Numbered from the stretch's first letter, positions 45,206-54,868 are shown. The stretch is 64,000 bases of DNA from CAYXLI01 sp964464925 (GCA_964464925.1 CAYXLI010000018.1:1-64000); one strand, 5' to 3'. The notes: generated by a model not told the origin, from the letters alone. Made by a program: numbers and translations.

Positions 45206-46789
45206 ATGCGCCTCTCTTTCTTTATCCTTGCCGCGCTCGCGTGCAGCTTGCAGGTGGCTGCGCAGAACACATTCGATGTTGTAGTTTACGGCGGTACGGC
45301 CGCAGGAGTTATCACGGCGGTCAGTTCGGCGCGGGAGGGGCTCCAAGTCGCGTTGCTGGAACCTGGTGATCACCTGGGCGGCATGGCTACGGGCGGTTTA
45401 TCACAGACCGACATCGGAAAAAAAGAAGTGATCGGCGGCTACGCATTCGAGTTCTATCAGCGTGTGGGACGCAAGTACGATACGCAAGACGTCACCTGGT
45501 TCTATGAGCCGAAAGTGGGGGAGCAGGTTTTTCGAGAGATGGTGGACGAGTCCCGCGTGAAGGTGCTATTCCGGCATCGGCTGCGTGAGAGAAATGGGGT
45601 GCAGAAGAGGGGTGCCCACTTGACGTCCATCACGACGGAGAACGGTGAACGCTTCCACGCCCGCGTCTTTGCCGACTGCAGTTACGAGGGCGACCTGATG
45701 GCCCGGTCCCGAGTGGAATTTACGTGGGGCAGGGAAGGAGAGTCACAATATGGCGAATCGCTGGCGGGAGTCCGTAACAAGACACCGTACCACCAGTTCA
45801 TGGTTCCGGTCTCTCCGTACGATGAGAACGGAAAACTTCTGCCCGAAGTGGATCCTGGTCCGAAGGAGAGGGCTGGAACCGGCGACAAGAAGGTGCAGGC
45901 TTATAACTTCCGCATGATTTTGTCGGATGCCCCGGATAACCAAGTGCCGTTTCCAGAGCCGCCAGGTTACGATCCGAGCCGATTCGAACTGCTGGCGCGA
46001 TTGTTATCCGCGATGACGGCGGATAAAGGCCGGGCGCCGTTGATGAAGGAGGTTGTGTATATCGGACGCATTCCGAATCACAAGGCGGACATCAACAATA
46101 ACGGGGCATTCTCAACCGACTATATCGGGAAGAATTGGGATTATCCGACCGGCAACTACGCGACGAGGCAGCGTATCTGGCAAGACCACATCGATTACAC
46201 AAAGGGTTTCTTTTATTTCCTGGCGCACGATCCGCGCGTGCCGGGTTCTCTTCAGGACGAGGTGAATTCCTGGGGTCTGGCAAAAGATGAGTTCGCCGAT
46301 ACGGAGAATTGGCCGAACCAGCTGTATATCCGCGAAGCGCGACGTATGGTGGGCGAATTCGTAGCGACGCAGAAGGACCTGCAGACGGATTTGAAGAAGC
46401 CGGACGTAATCGGCATGGGGTCGTACAACAGCGACTCGCATAACGTTCAGCGGGTGGCGAAGCCTGACGGCATGGTGGAGAACGAAGGCGATATGGAGGT
46501 GGCGGTCACGCCGTATCAAATTCCGTATCGCGTGATGCTGCCGAAGAAGGCGCAGGCAACGAATCTACTGGTGCCTGTGTGTTTTTCAGCCAGCCATGTT
46601 GCTTATTCGTCGCTGCGCATGGAGCCGCAGTACATGATCTTGGGCCACGCGGCCGGTGTGGCCGCCGCGCTGGCGATTGCAAGCGGCGTGGCGGTTCAGG
46701 ATGTCGATGTCGCAGCTTTGCAGGCGAAGTTAGAATCGCAGGGAGCCGTGTTCGAATGGATCAAACCCGTGGCGCCGCTGCGGCACTAG
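45206..46789 (+). CDS. Secreted FAD-dependent oxidoreductase
   Basis: A 527-residue protein, starting at the ATG at 45206 with signal peptide MRLSFFILAALACSLQVAAQ. FAD motif VVYGGTAAGVITA (about 26-38) and H-L-G-G-M-A-T-G-G-L-S are the same group as the gene at 38802-40739. It is divergent from the Oar-like receptor; the pair of oxidoreductases flanking one receptor suggests a shared substrate. Substrate unknown. Confidence 0.9.
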   Translation: MRLSFFILAALACSLQVAAQNTFDVVVYGGTAAGVITAVSSAREGLQVALLEPGDHLGGMATGGLSQTDIGKKEVIGGYAFEFYQRVGRKYDTQDVTWFYEPKVGEQVFREMVDESRVKVLFRHRLRERNGVQKRGAHLTSITTENGERFHARVFADCSYEGDLMARSRVEFTWGREGESQYGESLAGVRNKTPYHQFMVPVSPYDENGKLLPEVDPGPKERAGTGDKKVQAYNFRMILSDAPDNQVPFPEPPGYDPSRFELLARLLSAMTADKGRAPLMKEVVYIGRIPNHKADINNNGAFSTDYIGKNWDYPTGNYATRQRIWQDHIDYTKGFFYFLAHDPRVPGSLQDEVNSWGLAKDEFADTENWPNQLYIREARRMVGEFVATQKDLQTDLKKPDVIGMGSYNSDSHNVQRVAKPDGMVENEGDMEVAVTPYQIPYRVMLPKKAQATNLLVPVCFSASHVAYSSLRMEPQYMILGHAAGVAAALAIASGVAVQDVDVAALQAKLESQGAVFEWIKPVAPLRH

Positions 46790-46792
46790 TGG

Positions 46793-47944
46793 CTAGCGAA
46801 ACACGCCGGTGTGCCCCATCGAGTAACGCCCGGGCTGCGGATAGACGCAAAGGCCGTGCGGGTTCTTGCCGACCTTGATGCGCGCCAACAGATGACCGTC
46901 GCCGGTATCGAACGCGTAGACCTCATTGTTGTAGCGGCCGGACAACCAGAGCGTTTTGCCGTCAGCGGACACGTTCCCCATATCGGGACTGCCGCCGCCG
47001 GGGATCTTCCACTTGGCCACGAGTTTGCGCGTAGCGAAATCGAGCAACGATACGGAGCCTTCGCCCCGATTGGAAATGTACAGCACTTTGCCATCCCGGC
47101 TCGGGTACAAACCATGCGTGCCTTTGCCCGTAGGAATGTGACCGAGGATTTTCATGTTGTCGCCATCGATGAGGTACACGCCATCCGACATCATGTCGGC
47201 CACGTAGAAAATCTTGCCGTCGGGCGAGAGCTTCACGTCCTGCGGCATGCCGCCGTCTTTCAGCTTGAGCGTGCCGAGAACCTTCCGCTCCGCCACATCG
47301 ACCTTCACCATTTCTGAAGAGAACTCGCAGCTTGCCAGCAAATAGCGGCCATCGGCCGAGAAGTCCATATGGTCTATCCCCCGGCAAGGCACCTTGAGCG
47401 TCTGTACGAGTTTCATGGTGTTGGGCTCGCGAAAATCGAGTTGCCTCAGCCGCTCGGCGACGACAATGGCGTATTTGCCATCCGGCGTATAGTACATGTT
47501 GTAAGGATCCATGACCTTTACGGTCTCGCCCTTTTGTGAAGTCTTTGGATCAATCTTGGTAAGGCTATCGCCAAGGTCGTTCAGCACCCACAGTGTCTTA
47601 ATGTCATAGGACGGAGTAACGTGCTGCGGCTGTCTTCCAACAGGAAACTCGTTGATGACCTTGTAAGTCTTGGCGTCGATCACCGTCACCGAATTGCTGC
47701 CCGCGTTAGGAACATAAATACGCTCGGGCAGGTCTTTGACGAGTGGCGAGAGCTTGTCCGAGGTTGTCTCCGAGTAAATATTCGCCGCATTCACGACGGG
47801 CGGCATTCCGGGAAGTGCATCTTTTTTTGCCTGCTGCGTTAGGCCCGGCGTTTCGGCGGTTGTTCCCGTGGAGGAGCAGGAGCATGCGAACAGGGCTGTA
47901 ACCAGCAGTGCAATGGCGGCTGTTTTCGTCATCACGTTCTTCAT
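46793..47944 (-). CDS. YncE-like beta-propeller lipoprotein
   Basis: A 383-residue protein. The ATG at 47944 gives a lipoprotein signal with lipobox LFAC (then SCSSTG). About seven repeated blades follow, with recurring D-G-K-x-x-Y/L-W and V-I-D-x-x-T motifs (for example YTPDGKYAIVVAE, LSPDGKIFYVADM). Such surface-attached propellers often bind ligands or carry redox roles. A longer frame runs upstream without a signal peptide and was not used. Confidence 0.9.
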   Translation of the reverse strand: MKNVMTKTAAIALLVTALFACSCSSTGTTAETPGLTQQAKKDALPGMPPVVNAANIYSETTSDKLSPLVKDLPERIYVPNAGSNSVTVIDAKTYKVINEFPVGRQPQHVTPSYDIKTLWVLNDLGDSLTKIDPKTSQKGETVKVMDPYNMYYTPDGKYAIVVAERLRQLDFREPNTMKLVQTLKVPCRGIDHMDFSADGRYLLASCEFSSEMVKVDVAERKVLGTLKLKDGGMPQDVKLSPDGKIFYVADMMSDGVYLIDGDNMKILGHIPTGKGTHGLYPSRDGKVLYISNRGEGSVSLLDFATRKLVAKWKIPGGGSPDMGNVSADGKTLWLSGRYNNEVYAFDTGDGHLLARIKVGKNPHGLCVYPQPGRYSMGHTGVFR

Positions 47945-47971
47945 TCTGACAGGTTCGGATAATAAGTCTAG

Positions 47972-48544
47972 ATGGTTCCGCGCAGATTGGGGTTCAATGT
48001 TTACCAAGTTGGGACACTGGTCGCTCTGCTTTCGATCACGTCTTTTTTTGTTGCGCTCATTTTGGTTTACCTGCTTTCGTTTCGTCAGATACCTTTGTCG
48101 CGCCACGTGCATGTGCCCTGGACGCTGTGGGCCAGCACTGCCGTTCTGCTGGTGAGTAGTTTGACGTTGGAGTCCGCGCGCTACGCCTTGCGGCGGGGCC
48201 GCGTGCCTGAGTACGGTGGGCGAATGCAGCTCACGATGGCACTCGGGCTGCTGTTCCTCGTGCTGCAGACCGTTTCGCTGATTGAACTGCTGCAGCAAGG
48301 TGTGTACATGGGGAACAACCCAAGAGGGTCCGTATACTACGTTTTCACCGCAATTCATGGAGTTCATCTGCTTGGTGGCCTGTTCTGGCTGATCTATCTG
48401 TTGAGAAAGCTGCGCACGGTCCGGCCGGATATCGAACAGGATCTGCGCCGACAACGAAACGCAAACGGCGCAGGGGTTCTCTACTGGCACTTCATCAGTG
48501 TGCTTTGGATCGTACTGTTTGCTCTGCTGCTGTTGTGGAGCTAG
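47972..48544 (+). CDS. Heme-copper oxidase subunit III-like protein
   Basis: A 190-residue membrane protein with about five helices. Family features: VYQVGTLVALLSITSFFVAL, W-T-L-W-A-S-T-A, H-G-V-H-L-L-G-G (the conserved subunit III His segment) and YWHFISVLWIVLF at the end. Catalytic subunit I and subunit II genes are not nearby. The stop directly abuts the stop of the convergent Ig-like gene (TAGCTA). Confidence 0.88.
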   Translation: MVPRRLGFNVYQVGTLVALLSITSFFVALILVYLLSFRQIPLSRHVHVPWTLWASTAVLLVSSLTLESARYALRRGRVPEYGGRMQLTMALGLLFLVLQTVSLIELLQQGVYMGNNPRGSVYYVFTAIHGVHLLGGLFWLIYLLRKLRTVRPDIEQDLRRQRNANGAGVLYWHFISVLWIVLFALLLLWS

Positions 48545-51500
48545 CTACTGGATCGATACGAACACGCCCGGCTGACTGGTGGCGTCACCGACTTTCAGAA
48601 TCACCTGCTGACGTCCCGTGAGACCATCCGGAATCCGAACGTTCAACTGGAGCAGGCCGCTGGCGAGTCCTGGTGATCCGCCTGCGTAGATTACTTCGGC
48701 CGGCTGCCCGCCGATCGTCACCGAGACTGGCAGCTTCGGAGTCGGCAAGATGTCGCCAATGATCTGGCCATCCGGAACGGCGGGAGAAACCTCGCCTTCC
48801 CCCGTCGCATAGATGCTGACGATGGAACCGGCCGGCGCGGGAGTTGCCGGGAAGTTGATCGTGGCGTCCTGGTTCACGATCGCACCTTGGCCCTGATTAT
48901 CGAGGACGAAGATGCCCGGAGCGGAAGCCGACACGGGAACTTCCTGCGGCGCGGATCTCACTCCGTTCCATTCCGTCTGGACTATGGTCGTGGTCCGGCC
49001 CGCTACACTGTACGGCACGATGGCGGAGACCTGTCCGGAAACCGTATAGAGCAGCGGAGCGGGTATTCCGTCGAAATAGACGCGGGTTCCGGCGAGTGAC
49101 GAATCGAGCGTACCGGCGGTGGTGATCTTCGATGCCACGAGATTGGACGGTCCAAGCGTCGAGCCGAACAGAGTGACGATCTCACCCGGTGAGACGGCTC
49201 CCTTGGTAAAGCTGGCGGCGTTCGCGATCGCTGAGAGGGCTGGCGTGGGTGCGGCCACCGTTAATGTAACGGGCACGGTCAAGGGCGCCACCGCGGGATC
49301 GGCACTAATCAGTGATATCGTTCCGCGATATGTTCCAGGTGCGAGATCACCCGGAGTAACGGAGACGCTAACCTGGTCCGAGCCGCCGCCTCGCAACGCC
49401 GAGAGCCAATTGCCGGGACTGGCCGCAGAGACGCTGTAAGCCGCGGCCGTACCTGTGGCGGAAACGTGAAGGTTCTGCTGGGCCGGTGATGCGGAGCCTT
49501 GCTGATAAGCGAAGGAGAGCGCATCCGGAGTAGCAGAGATCGTGGGTGGGGCAGTGATCGTGAGGCTGACAGGGATGGTTTTTGCAGCGCCTCCGGCAGG
49601 AGTAATGCTGATGGATCCCGAATAATTGCCGGCTGCGAGAGCGCCGTAGTTGATGATGGCGTTCAGTGTGGATGGCGTCTGGCCGGAGGCTGCGCTCACC
49701 TGCAGCCAGTTTCCGGTGCTGATGGCGGAAGCAGTGAAGGCGACGGGAGCGCCATTCGTGAGAATGGAGAGCGGCTGCTGAACTGATTTCGCCGCAGCAC
49801 TGAACGTTTGCGTGATGGAGATGGAACCTGGATTAATAGCCAGCGTGGGGGCGGCAGCAATGGTCAATGTGACCGGGATGCTGATGGAGGAGCCCTGTGC
49901 CGATACGGAAATCGACGCGTTATAGCTGCCCGGGGTGAGAGTGCCGATATTGCCTAGAGCCACATTGAGTGTACCGGGCGTAGTGCCGCTTGTCTTGTCC
50001 AGAGCCAGCCAACTGGTGCCGTTCGCGCTTGCCTGGAAGTTGAGCGCCGCTCCTGTGGATTGAATCGTTACGGGTACGGTTCCGCCCTGGGCCGTGAAGC
50101 TGATGGAGGATGGGTTGGCAGTGAGCTGCGCGACCTGGCTCACTGAGCCGATCACGATGCTCAAATTCGCAGTGGATGTGCGGCCGCATGAGTCGCTCAC
50201 TTTCAGCGTGAACGAATAGGCTCCATTCGTTGTCGGCAGACCTGAGAGAGTGTAGCCATTCAGGATAAGTCCGGGAGGCAGGGTACCGCTGCTGACCGCG
50301 AGGGTGGGCTGCGGCGAGAAGGGGCTGACGCAGCCGCCGGACACAGAGAGGACTTGTTGATAAGGCGTGTTGGCCGTTCCATTGGGCAGCGATGCCGTTG
50401 TGATTACCGGTCCGCTTCCCGCGGTCACGACGACCAGGGTGAGGGTCTGAGCAACAGCCGTGCTGCTTGCGTCCGTCGCCGTGAGCGTGAACGTGTAGGT
50501 GCCGGAAGTGGACGGCACTCCGCTGAGCGTGCCGGAATTGAAGGCCAGTCCGGGAGGCAGAGAGCCGGTCACGTTGAAGGTATAGGGGCTGCGTCCCCCT
50601 GCGGCCGTGAACGTCTGGGTGTAGTTTGTGCCAACAGTCGCCGACGGCAGATTCGCTGGTGTCGTGATGGCGAGCGAAGCCTGGGGCGCGTTCTGAGTGA
50701 GTGTAAATGTCTGGCCTGCGATGGTCAGCGTACCCGTTCGCGCAGCGCCGGTATTTGCCGCAACTGCATAGGTGACCGTTCCATTTCCTGTGCCGCCCGC
50801 TGTTCCACTGATGGTAAGCCAGGGCGCGTTGCTGGCGGCGGTCCATCCGCACGCGGAGGACGTGATTACGTTGACGGTGCCTGTCGAAGCGGACGCGGCG
50901 GCCGTCTGCGCCGATGGATTGATGGCGAATGTGCACGTGCTGCCCGGAGCGATCTGCAATGTCATCGGTGGGGTGTTTTGAAATTCTCCCGCGATGGCGG
51001 TGATCGTTGCGGTGCCTGTGACGGTATTCAAGACGGCATCGCAGGTTGCAATGCCCTGGTCATTTGTGAGGACGATTCCAGCAGGCGCATTGCAGGTGGC
51101 AGATGGCGTGGCGGACGGGTCGCCTGCGTTGTCGATGCGCACGCCGACGTGGGGAATAGGTTGCCCTGATTGAGTGCCGCTTTGCGCCGTAACGCGGACG
51201 ACTATGGCACCGGGGATAGTAGCACCGCCGGGGCCGGAAACTACGCGGCTGCCCAGCACCGGGCTGACCAGTTCTACGAGAGGCGGTGCCGATAATCCGC
51301 CGTTCGGATTTCTGCCCACGGAGGTCGTTATCCAGAAATCAACATTGCCAATCGAGGTGCTCGCGTTCACCGTGGTCTGGACGAAGGAATATCCAAGCTG
51401 CAGACTGGTCGCGATGAAGTATGCCGACGCAAGGCCGTTTGCGTCTGTAACCGCGCTAGGCATTGAGATTGTGCCCATTCCGTCCTTTACGGTCCAGGTC

Positions 51501-51679
51501 ACAGTTACGTTCGCGACGGGACGGCCGTTCACGTCCTTCGCTTGGATGACCATGGGGACAACGGTGCGGAATTGCTCCATCACGACCTGTCCATTCCCGC
51601 TGACGATCGAGACGGAGCCAGTGGATTGCGCAAAGGCGGAAGCGGTGAGCGAAAGGAAGATAAGAACTCGGATAAGCAT
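48545..51679 (-). CDS. Giant secreted Ig-like repeat protein with Solibacter-type C-terminal domain
   Basis: A 1044-residue protein with a signal peptide (ending AFAQ). It holds bacterial Ig-like and BACON-type modules (W-L-T-I-S-G-T-A-G-G-T-G-N-G) and cadherin-like putative-Ig units (GSLPPGLAFNSGTLSGVPS, GTLPPGLILNGYTLSGLP). The last ~210 residues begin ANAASFTKGAVSPGEIVTLFGSTLGP, the C-terminal domain family first noted in Solibacter (TIGR03437). Likely an adhesive or surface protein. The repetitive code was read as one uninterrupted frame. Confidence 0.92.
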   Translation of the reverse strand: MLIRVLIFLSLTASAFAQSTGSVSIVSGNGQVVMEQFRTVVPMVIQAKDVNGRPVANVTVTWTVKDGMGTISMPSAVTDANGLASAYFIATSLQLGYSFVQTTVNASTSIGNVDFWITTSVGRNPNGGLSAPPLVELVSPVLGSRVVSGPGGATIPGAIVVRVTAQSGTQSGQPIPHVGVRIDNAGDPSATPSATCNAPAGIVLTNDQGIATCDAVLNTVTGTATITAIAGEFQNTPPMTLQIAPGSTCTFAINPSAQTAAASASTGTVNVITSSACGWTAASNAPWLTISGTAGGTGNGTVTYAVAANTGAARTGTLTIAGQTFTLTQNAPQASLAITTPANLPSATVGTNYTQTFTAAGGRSPYTFNVTGSLPPGLAFNSGTLSGVPSTSGTYTFTLTATDASSTAVAQTLTLVVVTAGSGPVITTASLPNGTANTPYQQVLSVSGGCVSPFSPQPTLAVSSGTLPPGLILNGYTLSGLPTTNGAYSFTLKVSDSCGRTSTANLSIVIGSVSQVAQLTANPSSISFTAQGGTVPVTIQSTGAALNFQASANGTSWLALDKTSGTTPGTLNVALGNIGTLTPGSYNASISVSAQGSSISIPVTLTIAAAPTLAINPGSISITQTFSAAAKSVQQPLSILTNGAPVAFTASAISTGNWLQVSAASGQTPSTLNAIINYGALAAGNYSGSISITPAGGAAKTIPVSLTITAPPTISATPDALSFAYQQGSASPAQQNLHVSATGTAAAYSVSAASPGNWLSALRGGGSDQVSVSVTPGDLAPGTYRGTISLISADPAVAPLTVPVTLTVAAPTPALSAIANAASFTKGAVSPGEIVTLFGSTLGPSNLVASKITTAGTLDSSLAGTRVYFDGIPAPLLYTVSGQVSAIVPYSVAGRTTTIVQTEWNGVRSAPQEVPVSASAPGIFVLDNQGQGAIVNQDATINFPATPAPAGSIVSIYATGEGEVSPAVPDGQIIGDILPTPKLPVSVTIGGQPAEVIYAGGSPGLASGLLQLNVRIPDGLTGRQQVILKVGDATSQPGVFVSIQ

Positions 51680-51770
51680 GGATTAGAAAACAGAAAAAGA
51701 CCAGGTAAACGGGCGCGGGACGTCCCCATGGTAGCACGATGGCAGGCGGACAGAGGGCACAAAACAGAAC

Positions 51771-51792
51771 GGGCGGAGACGGCTCTCCGCCC
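51771..51792 (-). terminator. Rho-independent terminator of the M56 peptidase gene
   Basis: On the minus strand a 9-bp perfect stem (GGGCGGAGA / TCTCCGCCC, loop GCCG) is followed by GTTCTGTTTT. It lies 28 bases after the M56 gene stop. Confidence 0.7.
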
Positions 51793-51819
51793 TCATGCAA
51801 CGCCGTTAATTACCGTTAA

Positions 51820-53403
51820 TTACTTAAGATGGAAACCGACGTGAATCGCGGTGACCACCTCAACCGGTTCGCCGTTCAACAACGTCGGCGTGTATTCCCA
51901 TTGCCGGACTGCGTCCATCGCCGCCGTCACCAGTTCAGGGTTCACCAGGGTGTTCAATGAGCGCAGGTTCAGCAGCTTCCCTTCTTTACTAATGACAGCC
52001 TCCATCAGGACGTCGCCTTCGATTCCCTGGGCCTTGGCGTTCTCCGGATACGCTGGCTTCACCTGCTTTAGCAGCTTGGTAGCTTGTACATTCCCCCCGA
52101 CGCGGATACGCTTCGGGGAGCCGGCTGCGACTGCCGCTGTTGCCTTTGCAGGCCGCTCGCCGATCACCTCAATGTTCTCCGTGATGGACCCTATGTTGAG
52201 TTTCACGTCATGGCGAGTGGTGCGTGAAGGTTCCACAGTCACCTTGGTACGGGAGATTTCGAATCCACGCATGCGCACCTCGATCGTGTACTCCCCCGAC
52301 GGGATGCCGGTGAAGGTGAACTCACCCGCCTCATTGGAGGCGGTTACCTCTTTCGCTCTGGAGGAGATGCCGATCAGCAGAACGTTTGCTCCCGGCACAA
52401 CGCCGCCGCTGTAGTCCGAGACCGTTCCTGTCAGCTTGGCCGTGTTGACCTGCGCCGGGGCGCGGAGAGCTGCGAGTGGTAAAAGGACACAAACGGATGC
52501 CGCGGCGGCGATTGCCGCTGCCCTACGGCTCAACGCGCCGCGCCGCCTGCCGGATGCGAGCAAGGCCCGCAAGCGGATCTCGATATCGCTCATGCCGGCC
52601 ATCGGCAGTGCGGCGGGCCAAGCAGGAGCGGAGCGAGTTCGCACAAGGTCCAGGAGATGTTCCGCATAGGCCACCGGCTGTACGCCCATGTGAACCACGA
52701 GATCGTCGCAGGCATGTTCGCGCTCGCGCCGCATGAGGCGCTCCGCGCACCAGGTCAGCGGGTGGAACCAGTAGAGCGCGCACGCCAGGCGCGCCATCAT
52801 CTGGCTCGCCCAGTCACCTCGTTTCACGTGGCCGAGTTCATGCGCGAGCACCACCTCCAGCCGGTCGTGCGCCCATGTCTGCGCACCGGCAGGCAGAATC
52901 ACCACCGGAGTGAACACACCGAAGGTCATGGGCGTGTTGACTAACTCCGATTCCACCAGCCGGACTGCGGGTGAGACGTTCATGCGCAAGCGCAGTGTTT
53001 CGAAAAGTGAGCTGCTCGCTGGCCGCGCCGATCGCAACATCCGGCGAAGCTGCCACAACCCGGCCATCGCTCGCGCAAGCACAATGGTCACGCCAAGAAA
53101 CCAGATCAGCGCCAGCACGGACGGCCAGGGCAAAGGTGCAGGTGCCTGGGGAATGTCCGTCAGCGGTAAAGGAGCGTATGAGACCTGGCTGCTCAGGGGC
53201 GTAGCGATGGGGACCTCAACCGGCGGAACTATAAATTGCACAGCCGGGAGAAGCAGAATACCCAGCATGGCGGCGGCCCAGACTGCATGCCTGGTAGCGG
53301 CCGACGCCCGGCGGAGGACCAGATGGGCCAGGAATGCGGCGCCCAGGATGGCAGTCAGCTTTAAAGAAAGCGCTGCGAATACTTCAACAGTGATGCCTAA
53401 CAT
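51820..53403 (-). CDS. BlaR1/M56-type metallopeptidase with carboxypeptidase-regulatory and TonB C-terminal domains
   Basis: A 527-residue membrane protein. The N-terminal 320 residues hold four or so helices and the zinc site HELGH (188-192), as in the BlaR1/MecR1 sensors. A carboxypeptidase-regulatory domain follows (LTGTVSDYSGGVVPGANVLL, about 325-395), and the C-terminus (from about 435) is a TonB-type energy-coupling domain (KPAYPENAKAQGIEGDV, AVRQWEYTPTLLNG). There is no penicillin-binding sensor domain. It lies two bases after the blaI-like gene, the usual partner. Confidence 0.93.
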   Translation of the reverse strand: MLGITVEVFAALSLKLTAILGAAFLAHLVLRRASAATRHAVWAAAMLGILLLPAVQFIVPPVEVPIATPLSSQVSYAPLPLTDIPQAPAPLPWPSVLALIWFLGVTIVLARAMAGLWQLRRMLRSARPASSSLFETLRLRMNVSPAVRLVESELVNTPMTFGVFTPVVILPAGAQTWAHDRLEVVLAHELGHVKRGDWASQMMARLACALYWFHPLTWCAERLMRREREHACDDLVVHMGVQPVAYAEHLLDLVRTRSAPAWPAALPMAGMSDIEIRLRALLASGRRRGALSRRAAAIAAAASVCVLLPLAALRAPAQVNTAKLTGTVSDYSGGVVPGANVLLIGISSRAKEVTASNEAGEFTFTGIPSGEYTIEVRMRGFEISRTKVTVEPSRTTRHDVKLNIGSITENIEVIGERPAKATAAVAAGSPKRIRVGGNVQATKLLKQVKPAYPENAKAQGIEGDVLMEAVISKEGKLLNLRSLNTLVNPELVTAAMDAVRQWEYTPTLLNGEPVEVVTAIHVGFHLK

Positions 53404-53405
53404 GG

Positions 53406-53795
53406 CTATGCTCCCTTCTTTCTTGCTTGCTCTATCAGCCCTGAAAGCCGCTCCAATTCAGTCTGGCTAAGCTTGTTCGAGCCGCTGTCCAACAGAGTTG
53501 CTATGACCTGTTCCGTGGACCCATCAAAGAAGGTATCCATCAAATGCCGTAGTGCCGACTTGCGAGCTTTCTCGCGCGGCAACGTAGGAATGAAAACGTA
53601 GCGCGGCCCCTGCTCTTCGTGCCGCACTTGCCCCTTCTCTTCGAGCACGCGAAGCTTTGCGCGGACGGTGGAGTAACTGACATCGGCCGGAAGCAATTCA
53701 TGCACCTCCGCGGCTGTCGCCTTACCCAAGCGGTAGATGATGTCCATCATCTGGCGCTCCCGTTTGCTCAAGGTCTGATGTGTATCTTTGGCCAT
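53406..53795 (-). CDS. BlaI/MecI-family repressor
   Basis: A 129-residue winged-helix protein of normal length (LSKRERQMMDIIYRLGKATAAEVHELL, then SYSTVRAKLRVLEEKGQVRHE). Family members repress until cleaved or released by the partner M56 sensor. First gene of a two-gene unit; dyads just upstream could be its operators. Confidence 0.95.
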   Translation of the reverse strand: MAKDTHQTLSKRERQMMDIIYRLGKATAAEVHELLPADVSYSTVRAKLRVLEEKGQVRHEEQGPRYVFIPTLPREKARKSALRHLMDTFFDGSTEQVIATLLDSGSNKLSQTELERLSGLIEQARKKGA

Positions 53796-54171
53796 AGCTT
53801 GACTCTACCTGCTGCTTTTGCAGCACAGTGCTAGAAAAGTAGCATGAGTGCAGGCGTATGTCAATCCGATTTCCCTAATACCGGCACATCGATCTCTCCC
53901 GCTTCCCCGCGGAAGTCCCGGAATCATCCGCTGACGGTTACATCGATCCGGAATTGCGCGGGGCATATAAAAAATTGCAGCGCAAATCGCAGCCGAAGCA
54001 CATCATCGGCCCGGCTCGAAATATGAGCCTGCAATACTCATCTTGCACGGCTGCGGAACAAAGCTTTAATGCCCGTGCATGCCATTGAAAATAAAAGTCG
54101 ATTCACTGTTACCGGTAAGTTTGCGGTAACCGCAGCTTTCCGGACGCCATCTCTTTGGTATTCCCAACAAT
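53796..54171. other. Divergent region between blaI and the transglycosylase gene
   Basis: 376 bases. It includes the blaI dyads and two copies of ACATCGATC (near 53886 and 53941), but I recognise no RNA gene or riboswitch. A small AT-rich stretch (TATAAAAAATT, near 53966) could be promoter material. Confidence 0.35.
53810..53844. promoter_or_regulatory. Two dyads upstream of blaI (possible operators)
   Basis: A perfect dyad TGCTGC-tttt-GCAGCA (53810-53825) and a second TGCTA-gaaaag-TAGCA (53829-53844) lie 15 and 34 bases before the blaI ATG. They differ from the textbook BlaI TACA..TGTA operator, so the assignment is tentative. Confidence 0.45.
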
Positions 54172-54810
54172 GTGGCAATTGCGCGCCTGCCGGTGCGGAG
54201 TGTGCCTCGCACAAGGAAAGCGATTTTGAAGTTACTTCTATCCTGCTTACTGCTCTTGATCAGCACTTTCTTTGTATTTTTCTTTGCTTACGATCCTGAT
54301 TCCCTTTCCCCACTCACTAAGTTCCCCAAGCGAAATCTCGCAATTGCCGCTCCGCCGTTCGCCGTGGGTGAGGTGATTGAAGCTATGGCGCGGAAGCACA
54401 AAATTCATCCCGCAATTGTAAAGAGCATCATCGCGGCTGAATCCGCGTTTCGCCCTGAGGTGGTATCCAGCAAGGGAGCGCTCGGACTGATGCAGTTGAT
54501 GCCTGAGACTGCGCAAGAGATGGGTGCGGACGCCTCTATCCCGGAGCAGAACGTGGAAGCGGGGACGCGGTACCTGTCAGGCCTGCTCCGCCGTTATCAG
54601 AACCGCCGGGACGGCATGAAACTGGCTATTGCAGCCTACAATGCCGGCCCCGGAAACGTGGATCGTTATCACGGCATTCCCCCTTTTGCAGAGACACGCA
54701 ATTACGTCACCCGCGTGTTGAAGTTCTATAAACATTACGTGACCGAAGACATTGCCGAGAATTCTGCACTGCCGCGAACCATTCGCGCGACCCACCGCAC
54801 AGGAGCCTGA
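54172..54810 (+). CDS. Membrane-anchored lytic transglycosylase (SLT domain)
   Basis: A 212-residue protein. A single membrane helix (about 19-39) precedes the goose-lysozyme-like domain: catalytic E90 in KSIIAAESAF, GLMQLMP (105-111) and AYNAGPGNV (about 155-163). It cleaves peptidoglycan glycan strands to anhydro-muropeptides. The GTG start at 54172 has no good ribosome site, so a downstream GTG is possible. Confidence 0.88.
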   Translation: MAIARLPVRSVPRTRKAILKLLLSCLLLLISTFFVFFFAYDPDSLSPLTKFPKRNLAIAAPPFAVGEVIEAMARKHKIHPAIVKSIIAAESAFRPEVVSSKGALGLMQLMPETAQEMGADASIPEQNVEAGTRYLSGLLRRYQNRRDGMKLAIAAYNAGPGNVDRYHGIPPFAETRNYVTRVLKFYKHYVTEDIAENSALPRTIRATHRTGA

Positions 54811-54868
54811 GCACCGTTACTACCGAAACGACCGGCCGTCCCTTCTGATCCGTTAAACAGGAGGCACG

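Noticed and set aside
46793..48490. Longer 565-residue frame for the propeller lipoprotein
   Set aside because: The extra N-terminus runs antisense to the oxidase subunit III gene, and the lipoprotein signal begins at 47944.
53844..54026. 60-residue frame before the transglycosylase gene
   Set aside because: Ser/Arg-rich with no domain, no ribosome site and no partner.
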